From positions 1-64,000 of the IMG/VR virus record IMGVR_UViG_3300019093_001485: a DNA stretch of 64,000 nucleotides; one strand, given 5' to 3'. A model generated the notes under the pieces. The model was not told the DNA's origin, did no database searches, and worked only from the letters and a program-made list of their open reading frames with translations. Below are positions 34,139 to 42,980 of this stretch, in pieces. Origin of the DNA: a virus. Positions within the stretch are counted from its first letter, which is position 1, and the number at the start of each line of letters is the position of its first letter. The position numbers and the translations under genes are program-made.

Positions 34139-35493
34139 AAATGCTCCGCCAATCCTTTCCTGCTATATTTTTGTTCATGCACATGCGGTTGCCATGAGCG
34201 GTCTAGATTTTCAAACCGGGTCTGTTCGCCGAAGTAAGCCAACGCAACGCGACCAGGTGCGCCTTGTCTGCAAAGGGCAACATCCACTTCGCAAATGCCC
34301 TTGTCCATGCTGTCTGGGTTATAGACTTCATCCCTGTAGAGAAAAATGACTGCATCAGCGTCTTGCTCAATAGCACCTGAATCACGCAGATCAGAGGGCT
34401 GTGGCCGCTTATTAGGACGTTTCTCCAGGTCACGATTAAGCTGAGAAAGCAGCAGAATGCCGATATCGAGTTCCTTGGCCAAGGCTTTGAGTCCCCGTGT
34501 GATGCCTTCTATCTGCGCATTCCGGTTATCCCCTTCCCCGTCCATCAGCTGCAGGTAGTCAACAACCAGCAATTTAAGGCCGTGCTTGCGCTTCAGATTT
34601 TTTGCTTTCATTCGCACGTCCAACAGACGCAATCCGCCTTGGTCATCCAAAAACAGATCCATGTTGTCAATTTTTTGGATAGCGGCAGTTAATCCGTTCC
34701 AATCACTTGGGCCCATGAGGTTAGGACTGAGCAGATGTGGCAAGGGAATCTTGCCCAAAACAGCCAGGTTCCGATCATGCAGCTGGCTGCGAGGCATCTC
34801 CATCGACAGGATCAGTACCGGATAATCTCTGGCCACGTTAAGAGCGATGTTCAAAGCACATGCTGTTTTCCCCATTTTGGGACGAGCTGCCAACACGATC
34901 AAATCGCCACCACGGATGCCGCCGCTCAATTTGCTATCAACGTCCAAGTAACCCGTTGAAATGGCCTTGGTGCCTCCTTCCATGCGTAATTCAAGCTCTT
35001 CGATATGTTTCGCCAGGTCGGCACTTGCCCTGACAGGTTCTTGTTTGACCTGAGTCTGCGCCAATGCCTCGAGTTCGGATGAAATGCGATCAACCAAAAT
35101 CCCTGCATCCTCATGAGCGTTGATTGTCATTTCTTCCGCTTTTCGCCCTAAAGCGATCAACCCACGCTTGATAGCCTTGTCTTTGACAATGCCGGCATAA
35201 CGAGCAATGTTGGCACTTGACGGCGTGTTTTGCGCCATTTGGTTCAAATAGACCAGGCAGTCCTCGATCTTGGAGGCCAGTATTTCGTGTATCGAGATGA
35301 CGTCACATGTCTTGCCCGCTAGTACTTGCTTGTGGATTTCGCCAAAGATGACTCGGTGTTCACCACGGTAGAAATGCTCTGCGCGCAAGTCGCCTATTCG
35401 GTCAATCGCATCGTTATCGAGCAACAGTGCGCCAAGGACAGACTGTTCGGCTTCCAAGTTTCGAGGTATTAACTTTTCACTATCTCGGCTCAT
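34135..35493 (-). CDS. Replicative DNA helicase, DnaB-like
   Basis: A 452-residue hexameric helicase. The N-terminal domain begins PRNLEAEQSVLGALLLD; the RecA-like domain has Walker A ARPKMGKT, VVDYLQLM (Walker B) and LLSQLNRDLEKR (motif 3). It unwinds phage DNA at the fork and would be loaded by the replication protein encoded just upstream. Full length for the family. The gene overlaps that loader by 14 bases. Confidence 0.92.
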   Translation of the reverse strand: MSRDSEKLIPRNLEAEQSVLGALLLDNDAIDRIGDLRAEHFYRGEHRVIFGEIHKQVLAGKTCDVISIHEILASKIEDCLVYLNQMAQNTPSSANIARYAGIVKDKAIKRGLIALGRKAEEMTINAHEDAGILVDRISSELEALAQTQVKQEPVRASADLAKHIEELELRMEGGTKAISTGYLDVDSKLSGGIRGGDLIVLAARPKMGKTACALNIALNVARDYPVLILSMEMPRSQLHDRNLAVLGKIPLPHLLSPNLMGPSDWNGLTAAIQKIDNMDLFLDDQGGLRLLDVRMKAKNLKRKHGLKLLVVDYLQLMDGEGDNRNAQIEGITRGLKALAKELDIGILLLSQLNRDLEKRPNKRPQPSDLRDSGAIEQDADAVIFLYRDEVYNPDSMDKGICEVDVALCRQGAPGRVALAYFGEQTRFENLDRSWQPHVHEQKYSRKGLAEHL

Positions 35494-35824
35494 ACTTTCT
35501 TTCTCGTATTTTGGTAAAGTTTGCGGACTTGGTTATCCATTCGAGGTCTGCAAAAAAAGGCGTTTTCTTAGGATCGTTCGCCTTGCCAACAAGGAAATCA
35601 CATGTGCCGACATAGGTAAAAAGCCTTTTCCAGTACTCTAAATTTTGCCTAGACTTGTCCTCATTCCACCTTGCTCGTAACTGCGTAGCTCTGGCAGGTG
35701 TCCAATCCCGTACTTGTGGACACTGGGGGTAAAACTTCGTGGTAGAGGGCAATGATTTGCTTGTGCGGGCATTCAATTCGTTCATGGGAGTGTCCGACAG
35801 GTTCGTCAGCATCGCTGGCGACAT
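35480..35824 (-). pseudogene. 3' part of frameshifted replication protein
   Basis: This frame carries the C-terminal domain of the replication protein: CPQVRDWTPARATQLRARWN, then YWKRLFTYVGTCDFLVGK and DLEWITKSANFTKI, a DnaT/O-type helicase-loader region. It is joined to the 5' part at 35661-36275 only if one G of the run at 35725-35729 is removed. The ATG at 35824 is not a likely true start. Confidence 0.75.
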
Positions 35825-36275
35825 CTAACCCGTTAGGGTTAGTAGTGTTTACTTCTTCTCTTCTCTTCTCTTCTCTAGGTAACGCATCAGTAACGCTGCC
35901 ACCGTTACCTTCATCGTTACTTTTAGCGTTAGCCTTGTGATTTGCTACACGTTTCGCGGTCAAAGCACGGTCTTTTGCTGTTTTCCCGTTATGTCTTTCG
36001 AAGTTTGGTAGCTGGAGTCCACCCTCAGTGGTTAACAACCAACCCACGTTTGTCATTGCCTGCGTTAATCCGGTAACGCCAACAATCCTATCTAGTAACG
36101 CTGAGGTAACGCCAATAGCGTTACCATCGATTGTGTGTTGATCGAACCAGCGCCATACCCGCAAGAGCTTCCCTACGGTCAAGTCAGGGTCGTCCCAGCC
36201 CATGGCGACAGTGATCTGTAGCACTTCCGGCTTCTCAGGTGTACTTGCATCGAATTTGAGCCATTCGCCAGCCAT
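35661..36275 (-). CDS. Phage replication initiator/helicase loader, 5' part
   Basis: A 204-residue frame: the N-terminal winged-helix-type domain (WLKFDASTPEKPEVLQITVAM), a basic linker, then CPHKQIIALYHEVLP where the family domain begins. After that the frame runs into unrelated residues and stops. Family members continue with the sequence found in the overlapping frame at 35480-35824. Removing one base from the C5 (plus-strand G5) run at 35725-35729 gives a normal protein of about 264 residues. It may be a sequencing error, a lesion or a frameshift site. Confidence 0.75.
   Translation of the reverse strand: MAGEWLKFDASTPEKPEVLQITVAMGWDDPDLTVGKLLRVWRWFDQHTIDGNAIGVTSALLDRIVGVTGLTQAMTNVGWLLTTEGGLQLPNFERHNGKTAKDRALTAKRVANHKANAKSNDEGNGGSVTDALPREEKRREEVNTTNPNGLDVASDADEPVGHSHERIECPHKQIIALYHEVLPPVSTSTGLDTCQSYAVTSKVE
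35725..35729 (-). other. G5/C5 run where the replication gene loses frame
   Basis: Minus-strand TTA-CCC-CCA-GTG. With four C residues the frame would read L-P-Q-C-P-Q-V-R-D-W and continue through the conserved C-terminal domain. Homopolymer runs are prone to replication slippage and to sequencing error. Confidence 0.7.
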
Positions 36276-36505
36276 TACATCCCTTCCAATAGAGGATAAA
36301 TACCTGACAATCCTCGTAGTTCGCGGTCTGCCCGCAATGCCATTTCGGATGCTATCTGCATCTTATTTAGGCGATCCAGTTCCGCCGCAGCTTGGGAAAC
36401 AGTCCTGCATTGGCAAGTAGGAGTTACAACAAGACAACCAGGGACTTGATATCCGACTAAAAAAGAACCATCTTTGTGAGGCCCTGTAATCGCGTAATTC
36501 AGCAT
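36275..36505 (-). CDS. Hypothetical phage protein
   Basis: A 76-residue protein with paired cysteines (CQC) and a helical C terminus. It sits upstream of the replication initiator, its own stop overlapping the next ATG by one base (TAATG). No family is recognised. Confidence 0.55.
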   Translation of the reverse strand: MLNYAITGPHKDGSFLVGYQVPGCLVVTPTCQCRTVSQAAAELDRLNKMQIASEMALRADRELRGLSGIYPLLEGM

Positions 36506-36542
36506 TGACTCACCAATCCTTTCAGCTTTGCTTTGTAGAATT

Positions 36543-36980
36543 TCATGCTGCTAGACCGATAACACTGCCAACATGCACAACAGCTGAAGGCGTCTCCGCA
36601 TACCGCTTTCTCAGAAGCACTTCAACAACCTGGGCATCATCTCGCCAGACGATCCCGTTACAGCCATCCTTCAGCCCTTTAAGCACATTGTCTGCGTCAG
36701 GTTTCTTGGTGGGCAGGATATGGCCTTGGATCGCCAGCAAGCGCTTCTTGTTTGACCAGCTCGCTGGCACTTGCATGTGCAAATGCACTTCCAAGGCTAA
36801 TGGTTCGGCGCTCGGCTCGATCCCTGCCATTGCTTGAGATGCAGCCAACTTGACCAAGTTTTCATAATTTACTGTTTTTGCCGGGGTGTACGTTGTGACA
36901 AAATTCCCCTGCCTTGCGAACTTCGGACGGGCTTTAGCGACTGGCTGGCCAGGCACGATAAATTGAATTCTAAAAGTCAT
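36543..36980 (-). CDS. RusA-like Holliday junction resolvase
   Basis: A 145-residue protein with the RusA signature: FIVPGQPVAKARPKF at the N terminus and KPDADNVLKGLKDGCNGIVWRDDAQV, which holds the catalytic aspartates. It is a dimeric endonuclease that resolves four-way junctions formed in phage replication and recombination. Overlaps DUF1364 by four bases. Confidence 0.9.
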   Translation of the reverse strand: MTFRIQFIVPGQPVAKARPKFARQGNFVTTYTPAKTVNYENLVKLAASQAMAGIEPSAEPLALEVHLHMQVPASWSNKKRLLAIQGHILPTKKPDADNVLKGLKDGCNGIVWRDDAQVVEVLLRKRYAETPSAVVHVGSVIGLAA

Positions 36981-37330
36981 AACAAGCCCTTTCTCTTGAG
37001 TATTCGGTGCGTGTGTTCAACACCAGCGCGAAAGTGCGCAAGCATCAGTTCCCGGCTATAGTTCTTTGGCATAGGTATGCGGCCGTCAAGCAAGTCATGG
37101 CAGCTACTGCAGCCGAATGCTGCGGCAGTGTCTGGAGCCTTCAGGCCCATGCCCTTGCCGTCTTCCAGCAGGTTTGAGTGGCATAGCGCGGTCGTCTCTG
37201 GGTTGTAGTTACATACTGGGAAACGCAAAGTGCATTCCTGGCCGCGTGCGGCTTTACGAATTGGCGTCATCACCGGGCGACTGGTTTTCATGCGCTTGGA
37301 GCTGCGCTTCAATGGAGAGCGTTTCATCAT
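36977..37330 (-). CDS. DUF1364 phage protein
   Basis: A 117-residue basic protein starting at ATG 37330, which overlaps the upstream stop. It has the DUF1364 pattern: RKAARGQECTLRF, GMGLKAPDTAAAFGCSSCHD and a further C/H set, forming an HNH-like zinc site. It is often next to RusA in phages and may act in recombination; the activity is not established. The longer frame to 37459 is not needed. Confidence 0.75.
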   Translation of the reverse strand: MMKRSPLKRSSKRMKTSRPVMTPIRKAARGQECTLRFPVCNYNPETTALCHSNLLEDGKGMGLKAPDTAAAFGCSSCHDLLDGRIPMPKNYSRELMLAHFRAGVEHTHRILKRKGLL

Positions 37331-37623
37331 GGCAGCACCAGCCTGTAATGACGGCCACCAATGTGCTCCATCTTCAAGGGGGCCGGTGCAGTCCATACGC
37401 AATAACCATCGGCGTCGATCTGCTTTCCCTGTGCATACCACCAGGTGACTACACGCCAAAATGAAGCCCGCGAACCAGGCTGATTCTCTTTAATCGAACC
37501 GTTCGCATTGAGTACTTGCGGACCAAACCGCGGATGGTCTTCGAATTTAATGATCTTGCCTGCCTCATCTCGAATTTTTCTATCAGGTCCGCCCAGGGAG
37601 ATATGAAGAAATGGGAAAGTCAA
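37327..37623 (-). CDS. Hypothetical phage protein
   Basis: A 98-residue protein rich in aromatic residues (FWRVVTWWYAQGKQIDADGYCVW). No family is recognised. It overlaps both neighbours by four bases, so it is translated with the PAPS-reductase-like gene and DUF1364. Confidence 0.6.
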   Translation of the reverse strand: MTFPFLHISLGGPDRKIRDEAGKIIKFEDHPRFGPQVLNANGSIKENQPGSRASFWRVVTWWYAQGKQIDADGYCVWTAPAPLKMEHIGGRHYRLVLP

Positions 37624-38852
37624 AGCTCAGCCTCCGAAAACAATCTCGGTTGCACCGCGCCGTTTTGATAGACAACGTCCATCACGGTAGTGGCTAGCGG
37701 TTCATCACCATCCCAGCCATCAGGCCAAGTTTGCAAATCGATCAGTTCATGGATGCGCGCTTCTTCCTCGGCATTGATCAAGTCGACAACTGGCCGCCCT
37801 GTGCACGCTGCTCTTGCATTGATTTCTGCCTGAATTGCAAGGATGCGATCAAGTGCCATCAACCTGGCCTCAAAAGTCAGCGGCCCTTTCCTTTGCGGGT
37901 TCTTGCCGATTGATCCGTCTTTGAGGCGTTCAATGCCAGCTTTGCGCAAACGGTACTGGTCCTCACGCAACTCGCGCCAGAGAGGTTTGATGCGCTTCAA
38001 CGGCGCTAAGTAAGCCCACTGTGGGTTTAAAAGAATGTTATCCAGAGCAGTATCAGTGTCGACCAGCGGGCAACCTGTGCAACCTGTTCGGGCATTTATT
38101 TCCTCAGCCTCATCACCACCGTATGCATCAGCAATTGCCCGAGTACTCCAGTCACCGAACTCAGCTGTAGGTGCCCAATGTTTTAGCCATTCCCAGATAT
38201 GACAGACGCGCCAATGCAGCAACGGTGCCAAGGTTGCCAGGCGGCCGCGAAGGCCTTTTGCATTTGGCAATACTTCCTGGTACCAGCCTTGGCCACACTC
38301 TGCACCATCTTTGCCGCAACTCATTTCGATACGCTGATCACGAATGGCACTTTCACCCTGGCGCACGCCAGTGATCATTAGGATGCCACCCTCCAACTGA
38401 TCCAAACGCGCCTCAAGTGCATGTTGCATGGGGTCGATTTTGATTTGGCGAGTACACCAGCGCAGCGTATTGTTATTTGGAGGTGGTACGCCTCTGCCAA
38501 GGATGTAAACCATAAAACGCTTGTCCATGGGTGCCATGACAATTTCTACAGCAATGCCACGATCACGCAGCTCGTCCATGATCTGGTGCGCAGATGCAGC
38601 CAAGGGAATGAGCTCCTGGCGGGTGTCTGCATAAAAGACTGTCAGTGTTTTTGGTCTGGCAATCTTGCCCGTATCAATCAGCCAGATAATCAAGGTAAGC
38701 GTGGCGCTTGAATCCTTGCCACCTGACCAGGCTATTCCCCAATGATCATGCTGCTGGCCGTAGGCCTGCATGGAGCGGATCGTCAGATCAATGGAATCTG
38801 TCATCTGCAAGCGCTTGGAGCCAGCCGCGAAAAAATCCACTTGCGCCGTCAT
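37620..38852 (-). CDS. PAPS reductase / DndC-like PP-loop protein
   Basis: A 410-residue protein with the PP-loop SGGKDS (residues 43-48) of the N-type ATP pyrophosphatase family that includes PAPS reductase and DndC. Several cysteines (RWCTRQIK, SCGKDGAECGQGW, CTGCPL) could bind an iron-sulfur cluster as in DndC. DndC proteins take part in phosphorothioation of DNA; other family members reduce sulfate or modify tRNA. Here it is coupled by a four-base overlap to a helicase-methyltransferase fusion. Its substrate is not known. Confidence 0.8.
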   Translation of the reverse strand: MTAQVDFFAAGSKRLQMTDSIDLTIRSMQAYGQQHDHWGIAWSGGKDSSATLTLIIWLIDTGKIARPKTLTVFYADTRQELIPLAASAHQIMDELRDRGIAVEIVMAPMDKRFMVYILGRGVPPPNNNTLRWCTRQIKIDPMQHALEARLDQLEGGILMITGVRQGESAIRDQRIEMSCGKDGAECGQGWYQEVLPNAKGLRGRLATLAPLLHWRVCHIWEWLKHWAPTAEFGDWSTRAIADAYGGDEAEEINARTGCTGCPLVDTDTALDNILLNPQWAYLAPLKRIKPLWRELREDQYRLRKAGIERLKDGSIGKNPQRKGPLTFEARLMALDRILAIQAEINARAACTGRPVVDLINAEEEARIHELIDLQTWPDGWDGDEPLATTVMDVVYQNGAVQPRLFSEAEL

Positions 38853-41407
38853 GCCACTGCCTCGAGTTCTTCAAAGTCGAACAGCGTCGGCATAGACATT
38901 TCTCGTTCAGCAGCCTTGCAATATGCGGCACCATCGAGGAAGTAAGCCGGGCTCAACTCAATGCCTATACCCTTGCGACCCTTCAGAATGGCGCGGTACG
39001 GGACAGTCATCAGGCCGCCAAACGGGTCCAGGACGATATCGCCCTTGTTTGACCACTGTTCAATTGCACGATCAGCGATATCAAATTGCATCGGGCAAAG
39101 ATGCATTTCTTTACCCTTCGCTGACTGGGCTCCATTCAATGTGAGCATGCGCGTCACATCTGACCAGACCTCACTTGACCAGGACTGCGGCTGCAGCAGC
39201 ATAAAAGTGACTGGCAACTTGCCTTGCGCATCCAGCGTTTCACCTATCTTGACGTGATGCTCAAAGTTATAGATCGCTTCCAGGCTGTTTGCCTTGAAGG
39301 TCTTGAAAATCATGTCGTGCGGCATCGACTGCAGCTCTTCAGGTGCCAGCAGGCGGTTACCAGATGACCTGGTGAAGCCATGGGCATCAATCTGCCAGCG
39401 AGACCGGCTATAGTTATCCTTGCCCTTCACCACCGGCTCATCCGCATAACTGTTGCTTGTGTCTGTTGGCGGCTTCCTGAAAATCAGCAAGTACTCGGGT
39501 ATGCCACAACTCATCTTGCTGCCGTCTTTGCACTGCTCAGACCAGCCCAGGCGATATGTTTGATTGTTTTCGCGGACCACGTCAGTGACAATGGTTTTCA
39601 TACCCATATAGGCGAAACCGTGTTTTGTATAATGCTCAATACAGCGTGCATGGAATGGGTACACGGTCTGAAAGCCGAGGCCTGTCATGCCACCGGGCAC
39701 AATGCGGTCTTTAACGTGGATAGCGGCCAAGCGGCCAGGTTTGAGCACTTTTAGCAAATTGGGCGTCAAATAGTCCATTTGCTTGAAAAAATGCTCGTTA
39801 TTGTCCGTGTGCCCGAAATCAGAATAGTTGGGGCTGTATTCGTACTGCGTAGAAAAAGGAATCGAAGTGACGATCAGGCCTACGCTGTTTTCTTCCATGG
39901 CAGTTGTTTCCAGCACGCTGTCATTGTTGATGCAGCGGTAGTTGTCGCCGCACACTTCAATGCGCTTAACGCCCATTGCGCGGGTAAGCTCGTTTGCCAT
40001 AGCATCCTCGGACAAACCGTATTCATTGATCAGTTCAGACATCTTTGCCACCATTTCATTGTGTTGTTTCCATTTGCGTTCCACCTGACGCCGCACCTCG
40101 CGCTCAGCCTCCGTATAGATCAGATCAATACGGACGGTCTTGGTCTGCAAGAATCGCTGGATACGGTGAATTGCCTGAATCAGGTCTTTGAATTTGAAAC
40201 CGATTCCCAGGAAGATCGCCCAGGAGCAGTGCCGCTGGAAATTGCAACCGCTGCCAGCGATCACCGGCTTGGCCGCCAACTCTTGAATCCTTCCGTCGGA
40301 AAAGTCGATAATCGCCGCCTCACGCTCTTCCATGTCCTGACTACCGTAAACGCTGACTGATGTTGGGATTGCTTTCTCGATCGCGTGGCGCTCTGCTTCC
40401 AGGTCATGCCACAGCAATCTATGTGCGTCCGGATCTTCGGCGCGCAGTTCCATCATTTTTGCAATGCGGGCTGGCAATGACTCCCTTTTCTCGCGGGCGG
40501 AATCGACAACGCCGATGGCCTGATTCTTGAACATGCGCGCCTGGCCGGACATTTCATGGCCAGCAGTGGAATGGTTCGCAGGGATTTCATGCCAGCGGAT
40601 ATCCATCTTTGGCAGCGAATAGCCTTCATCGGAAAAGCCCAGATCAGACGGCCGCTGAACAAATAAACCCCACGATGCCAGCCAAGTCCAGAACTCGCGC
40701 TCTTTGTGGGCGTGAATCGTCAGTTCGTCGGCCTTTTCGCTATTGCGCTTGAAGAAGCGAGTTTTGGCAGCTGAGACATCCATCACGCCCAGGAATGCTG
40801 AATAAGCAAGCAGCTCTATGTATTCATTCGGGCTGGGTGTAGCCGTGGCAACAAACCGGTACCGCACTCCGTCGCTGCGCACCCGGTTAACCATGGTTTT
40901 ATAGTCGCCGGCAAACAGACCCATGAATTCTCTGAATGTCTTGGTGCCACCAAATCCCCGCAAGCAGTCGGCTTCATCAAGGCATGCGACACTGAACAGG
41001 CGAGGATCCAGTTTGCCGTCCCGAATGGTCTCGTAATTTGTCATGTAGATGCCTTCGGGGTCCGTGGCTTCCTGGATGCGACGAATAAACTTGATCGTGA
41101 TGCCCAGCATAGCTGCATCGCGCATAAATTCCTGACGCACGCCAAGCGGTGCACAGATCAAGCCCCTGCCACCAGCAAAATTGCGGATGATGCGGACGAT
41201 CTCCAGTTCCATCACAGTCTTACCCAGGCCGAAGGCTGCAAATATTGCTCGCCTGCCACCACGGACAGCCCATTTGACGATCGCTCGTTGGTGCTGTTTT
41301 AGGATGGGATTGATATCGGAATCACATATCTCAAAGCCATATAACTCAGCTTTGACAACCTTTTGTTGCAGAAATTTTGTGTAATCGCTTAAAATATGAG
41401 CAGTCAT
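38849..41407 (-). CDS. SF2 helicase fused to a DNA methyltransferase
   Basis: An 852-residue fusion. Residues 1-470 are a superfamily 2 helicase: AAFGLGKT (Walker A), CLDEAD (motif II), TATPSPNEY (motif III), SGCNFQ and HRIQR near the end. Residues 500-852 are a beta-class amino methyltransferase: TSIPFS in place of DPPY, and DPFGG..RKGIGIEL as the SAM-binding part. Such fusions resemble phage antirestriction proteins and Type III-like enzymes without the nuclease. It is coupled to the DndC-like gene and could modify phage DNA. The target sequence is unknown. Confidence 0.85.
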   Translation of the reverse strand: MTAHILSDYTKFLQQKVVKAELYGFEICDSDINPILKQHQRAIVKWAVRGGRRAIFAAFGLGKTVMELEIVRIIRNFAGGRGLICAPLGVRQEFMRDAAMLGITIKFIRRIQEATDPEGIYMTNYETIRDGKLDPRLFSVACLDEADCLRGFGGTKTFREFMGLFAGDYKTMVNRVRSDGVRYRFVATATPSPNEYIELLAYSAFLGVMDVSAAKTRFFKRNSEKADELTIHAHKEREFWTWLASWGLFVQRPSDLGFSDEGYSLPKMDIRWHEIPANHSTAGHEMSGQARMFKNQAIGVVDSAREKRESLPARIAKMMELRAEDPDAHRLLWHDLEAERHAIEKAIPTSVSVYGSQDMEEREAAIIDFSDGRIQELAAKPVIAGSGCNFQRHCSWAIFLGIGFKFKDLIQAIHRIQRFLQTKTVRIDLIYTEAEREVRRQVERKWKQHNEMVAKMSELINEYGLSEDAMANELTRAMGVKRIEVCGDNYRCINNDSVLETTAMEENSVGLIVTSIPFSTQYEYSPNYSDFGHTDNNEHFFKQMDYLTPNLLKVLKPGRLAAIHVKDRIVPGGMTGLGFQTVYPFHARCIEHYTKHGFAYMGMKTIVTDVVRENNQTYRLGWSEQCKDGSKMSCGIPEYLLIFRKPPTDTSNSYADEPVVKGKDNYSRSRWQIDAHGFTRSSGNRLLAPEELQSMPHDMIFKTFKANSLEAIYNFEHHVKIGETLDAQGKLPVTFMLLQPQSWSSEVWSDVTRMLTLNGAQSAKGKEMHLCPMQFDIADRAIEQWSNKGDIVLDPFGGLMTVPYRAILKGRKGIGIELSPAYFLDGAAYCKAAEREMSMPTLFDFEELEAVA

Positions 41408-41424
41408 TTATCGGAACCCTATTT

Positions 41425-41640
41425 TCATAATTGATCAGAAGCCCGGGCGGGTGCAACCGCTTGGGCTTTGTTTTTTGCGGGGCGCACATTGATGTATGTG
41501 GCGTACTGCACGATGTCGCGAATAGTGCTTTCGCCAACCTGATAGATTTTGGCAAGAGTGCCGTAGCCGCGCACGTATGCCAGGTATTGCGACCTGATTT
41601 CAAGTACTTGCTCAGGCGTGAGCTTCCGGCGACGAGTCAT
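41425..41640 (-). CDS. Small HTH protein
   Basis: A 71-residue basic protein with an HTH (GYGTLAKIYQVGESTIRDIV) preceded by MTRRRKLTPEQVLEIRSQYL, a pattern found in many small phage DNA-binding proteins. It overlaps the upstream gene by four bases. Confidence 0.7.
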   Translation of the reverse strand: MTRRRKLTPEQVLEIRSQYLAYVRGYGTLAKIYQVGESTIRDIVQYATYINVRPAKNKAQAVAPARASDQL

Positions 41641-42167
41641 CTGCCATCTCCTTCAAACAGGCAAAGAATCGCTTCCATTGATTGTTCAGCTACCTGTGCA
41701 GAGGCATACGGCCAAAGATATTTCTGTGCATGATGTGTGCGGAAAAACTCAAGAACGCCATCGCGATAAATTTGAAAGTCACCTTCGTCGCATTTTTTGT
41801 ACGAGATAGATTTCGGAACAGGGAACACTCCGCCCTTTGGACCGCTGCACCATATAACCCAGCCTGACCCTACTTTCAGCCAAAGTCTGAACGTTTCACG
41901 GTCTTTGAATCGCTCTTGGTTTTTGAATACCTCACCTTCAAGCTTCATTTGCTTGCGGTGCACTGGGCCAAAGCGAGGGATCAGCGTCTCAACAGAGAAA
42001 AACTCACCACTGCCTAGATTCCAGATGCTGTTCCAAAATCTGCGCCAAGCTTTCTGATCTTGCTCAGCTTGGCCATCGACCATTTCAAAGAGACATTCAC
42101 GCAAAACCTGGCGCTGAGCTTCGGTTGGCTCAATGTCTGTACGCTTTGTTAGTACGATTTGCGTCAT
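41637..42167 (-). CDS. DUF1367-like phage protein
   Basis: A 176-residue protein starting MTQIVLTKRTD. The pattern RFGPVHRKQMKLEGEVFKNQ...FRLWLKVGSGWVIW...SISYKKCDEGDF..FFRTHHAQKYLWP resembles the DUF1367 replication/recombination-linked protein of phages. Function unknown. GGGG before ATG 42167 and the ATGA overlap with its upstream neighbour fix the start. Confidence 0.6.
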   Translation of the reverse strand: MTQIVLTKRTDIEPTEAQRQVLRECLFEMVDGQAEQDQKAWRRFWNSIWNLGSGEFFSVETLIPRFGPVHRKQMKLEGEVFKNQERFKDRETFRLWLKVGSGWVIWCSGPKGGVFPVPKSISYKKCDEGDFQIYRDGVLEFFRTHHAQKYLWPYASAQVAEQSMEAILCLFEGDGR

Positions 42168-42370
42168 GCAGCGCCCCGGCATAAGCTGCAATACTTGAAC
42201 ACAGCCTCACCTGCGGAATTGGTGAACTGTTGAATAGAACGCCATTGGCCGCTGCCATTGCGGCAGCGGCTCCCTTTACAGTATCGGCGAGCGGTTACTG
42301 TATTGAGGGGCGATGTTGATTGATTGCGGATGTGCTGAGCATCCGTTGCCGCCGGAGATTGATAGGTCAT
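42164..42370 (-). CDS. Small zinc-knuckle protein
   Basis: A 68-residue protein with CKGSRCRNG and YCSLC, so four cysteines could hold zinc. It is coupled to both neighbours by ATGA overlaps. Function unknown. Confidence 0.65.
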   Translation of the reverse strand: MTYQSPAATDAQHIRNQSTSPLNTVTARRYCKGSRCRNGSGQWRSIQQFTNSAGEAVFKYCSLCRGAA

Positions 42371-42477
42371 AGCTTCCCCCGGAAAAAATCACGGATTGCA
42401 CGCAAGCGGCGAATGACCAAGATGCGAGTCCAGATCATTTCCAACCGCATGCACTTAAAAAACGTTGGTGTCGTCAT
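42367..42477 (-). CDS. Very small basic protein, 36 residues
   Basis: MTTPTFFKCMRLEMIWTRIL followed by a basic tail ending RGKL. Too short for domain calls. It is supported mainly by ATGA overlaps with both the preceding and the following genes, giving a continuous translationally coupled chain. Confidence 0.55.
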   Translation of the reverse strand: MTTPTFFKCMRLEMIWTRILVIRRLRAIRDFFRGKL

Positions 42478-42659
42478 GGTTCCGCTTTCACCAAGGTATC
42501 AATCGCTTCACGCAAATGGCGCGTAGCCAAAACCAGCCGGCTATTACATTCCTCCACTCTGGAAGTGCCACGCGCACCAATTTTTTCTTTATCTGCTTCC
42601 CGCCAATTTTTAGCCATCACAAGCACCCTTTCTTTTTTCTGGTCGGTCTGTTCGCTCAT
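42474..42659 (-). CDS. Small helical protein, 61 residues
   Basis: A 61-residue charged helical protein (MSEQTDQKKERVLVMAKNW). Possibly the first gene of the mini-gene chain. No family recognised. Confidence 0.55.
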   Translation of the reverse strand: MSEQTDQKKERVLVMAKNWREADKEKIGARGTSRVEECNSRLVLATRHLREAIDTLVKAEP

Positions 42660-42699
42660 TACTGTCCTTCTTGTGTCTCATCGTTGTCCGCCCTTCCCG

Positions 42700-42924
42700 T
42701 CAAAGACGCATGTTTCGGTTAGGAAACATGGCCTTGTTATGTGCCGATGAAGGTCTTTCTGTTCGTCGTCGCGATCGAATAACATTCGTGCTTCGGGCCC
42801 AGTTATTTGCCAGGTTGCGCAAAACACGGGACTGAGGAACATCCGAGGCTTTGCAACGATTTTGAAATTCCAGAAATTCATCTGCATTCAGCAGGGTTTT
42901 GACGACTATGGTTCGAGAGTTCAT
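42700..42924 (-). CDS. Ribbon-helix-helix/MobC-like small protein
   Basis: A 74-residue protein: MNSRTIVVKTLLNADEF then a helix with FQNRCKASDVPQSRVLRNLA, resembling the ribbon-helix-helix core of MobC or Arc-type DNA-binding proteins, and a basic tail. AGGAC precedes the ATG. The role may be transcriptional; this is inference. Confidence 0.55.
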   Translation of the reverse strand: MNSRTIVVKTLLNADEFLEFQNRCKASDVPQSRVLRNLANNWARSTNVIRSRRRTERPSSAHNKAMFPNRNMRL

Positions 42925-42980
42925 GTTTTTGTCCTAGTGTTAGTGATTCAGGAATAGTGCTGCGATTCGAGGTGCCAGGG

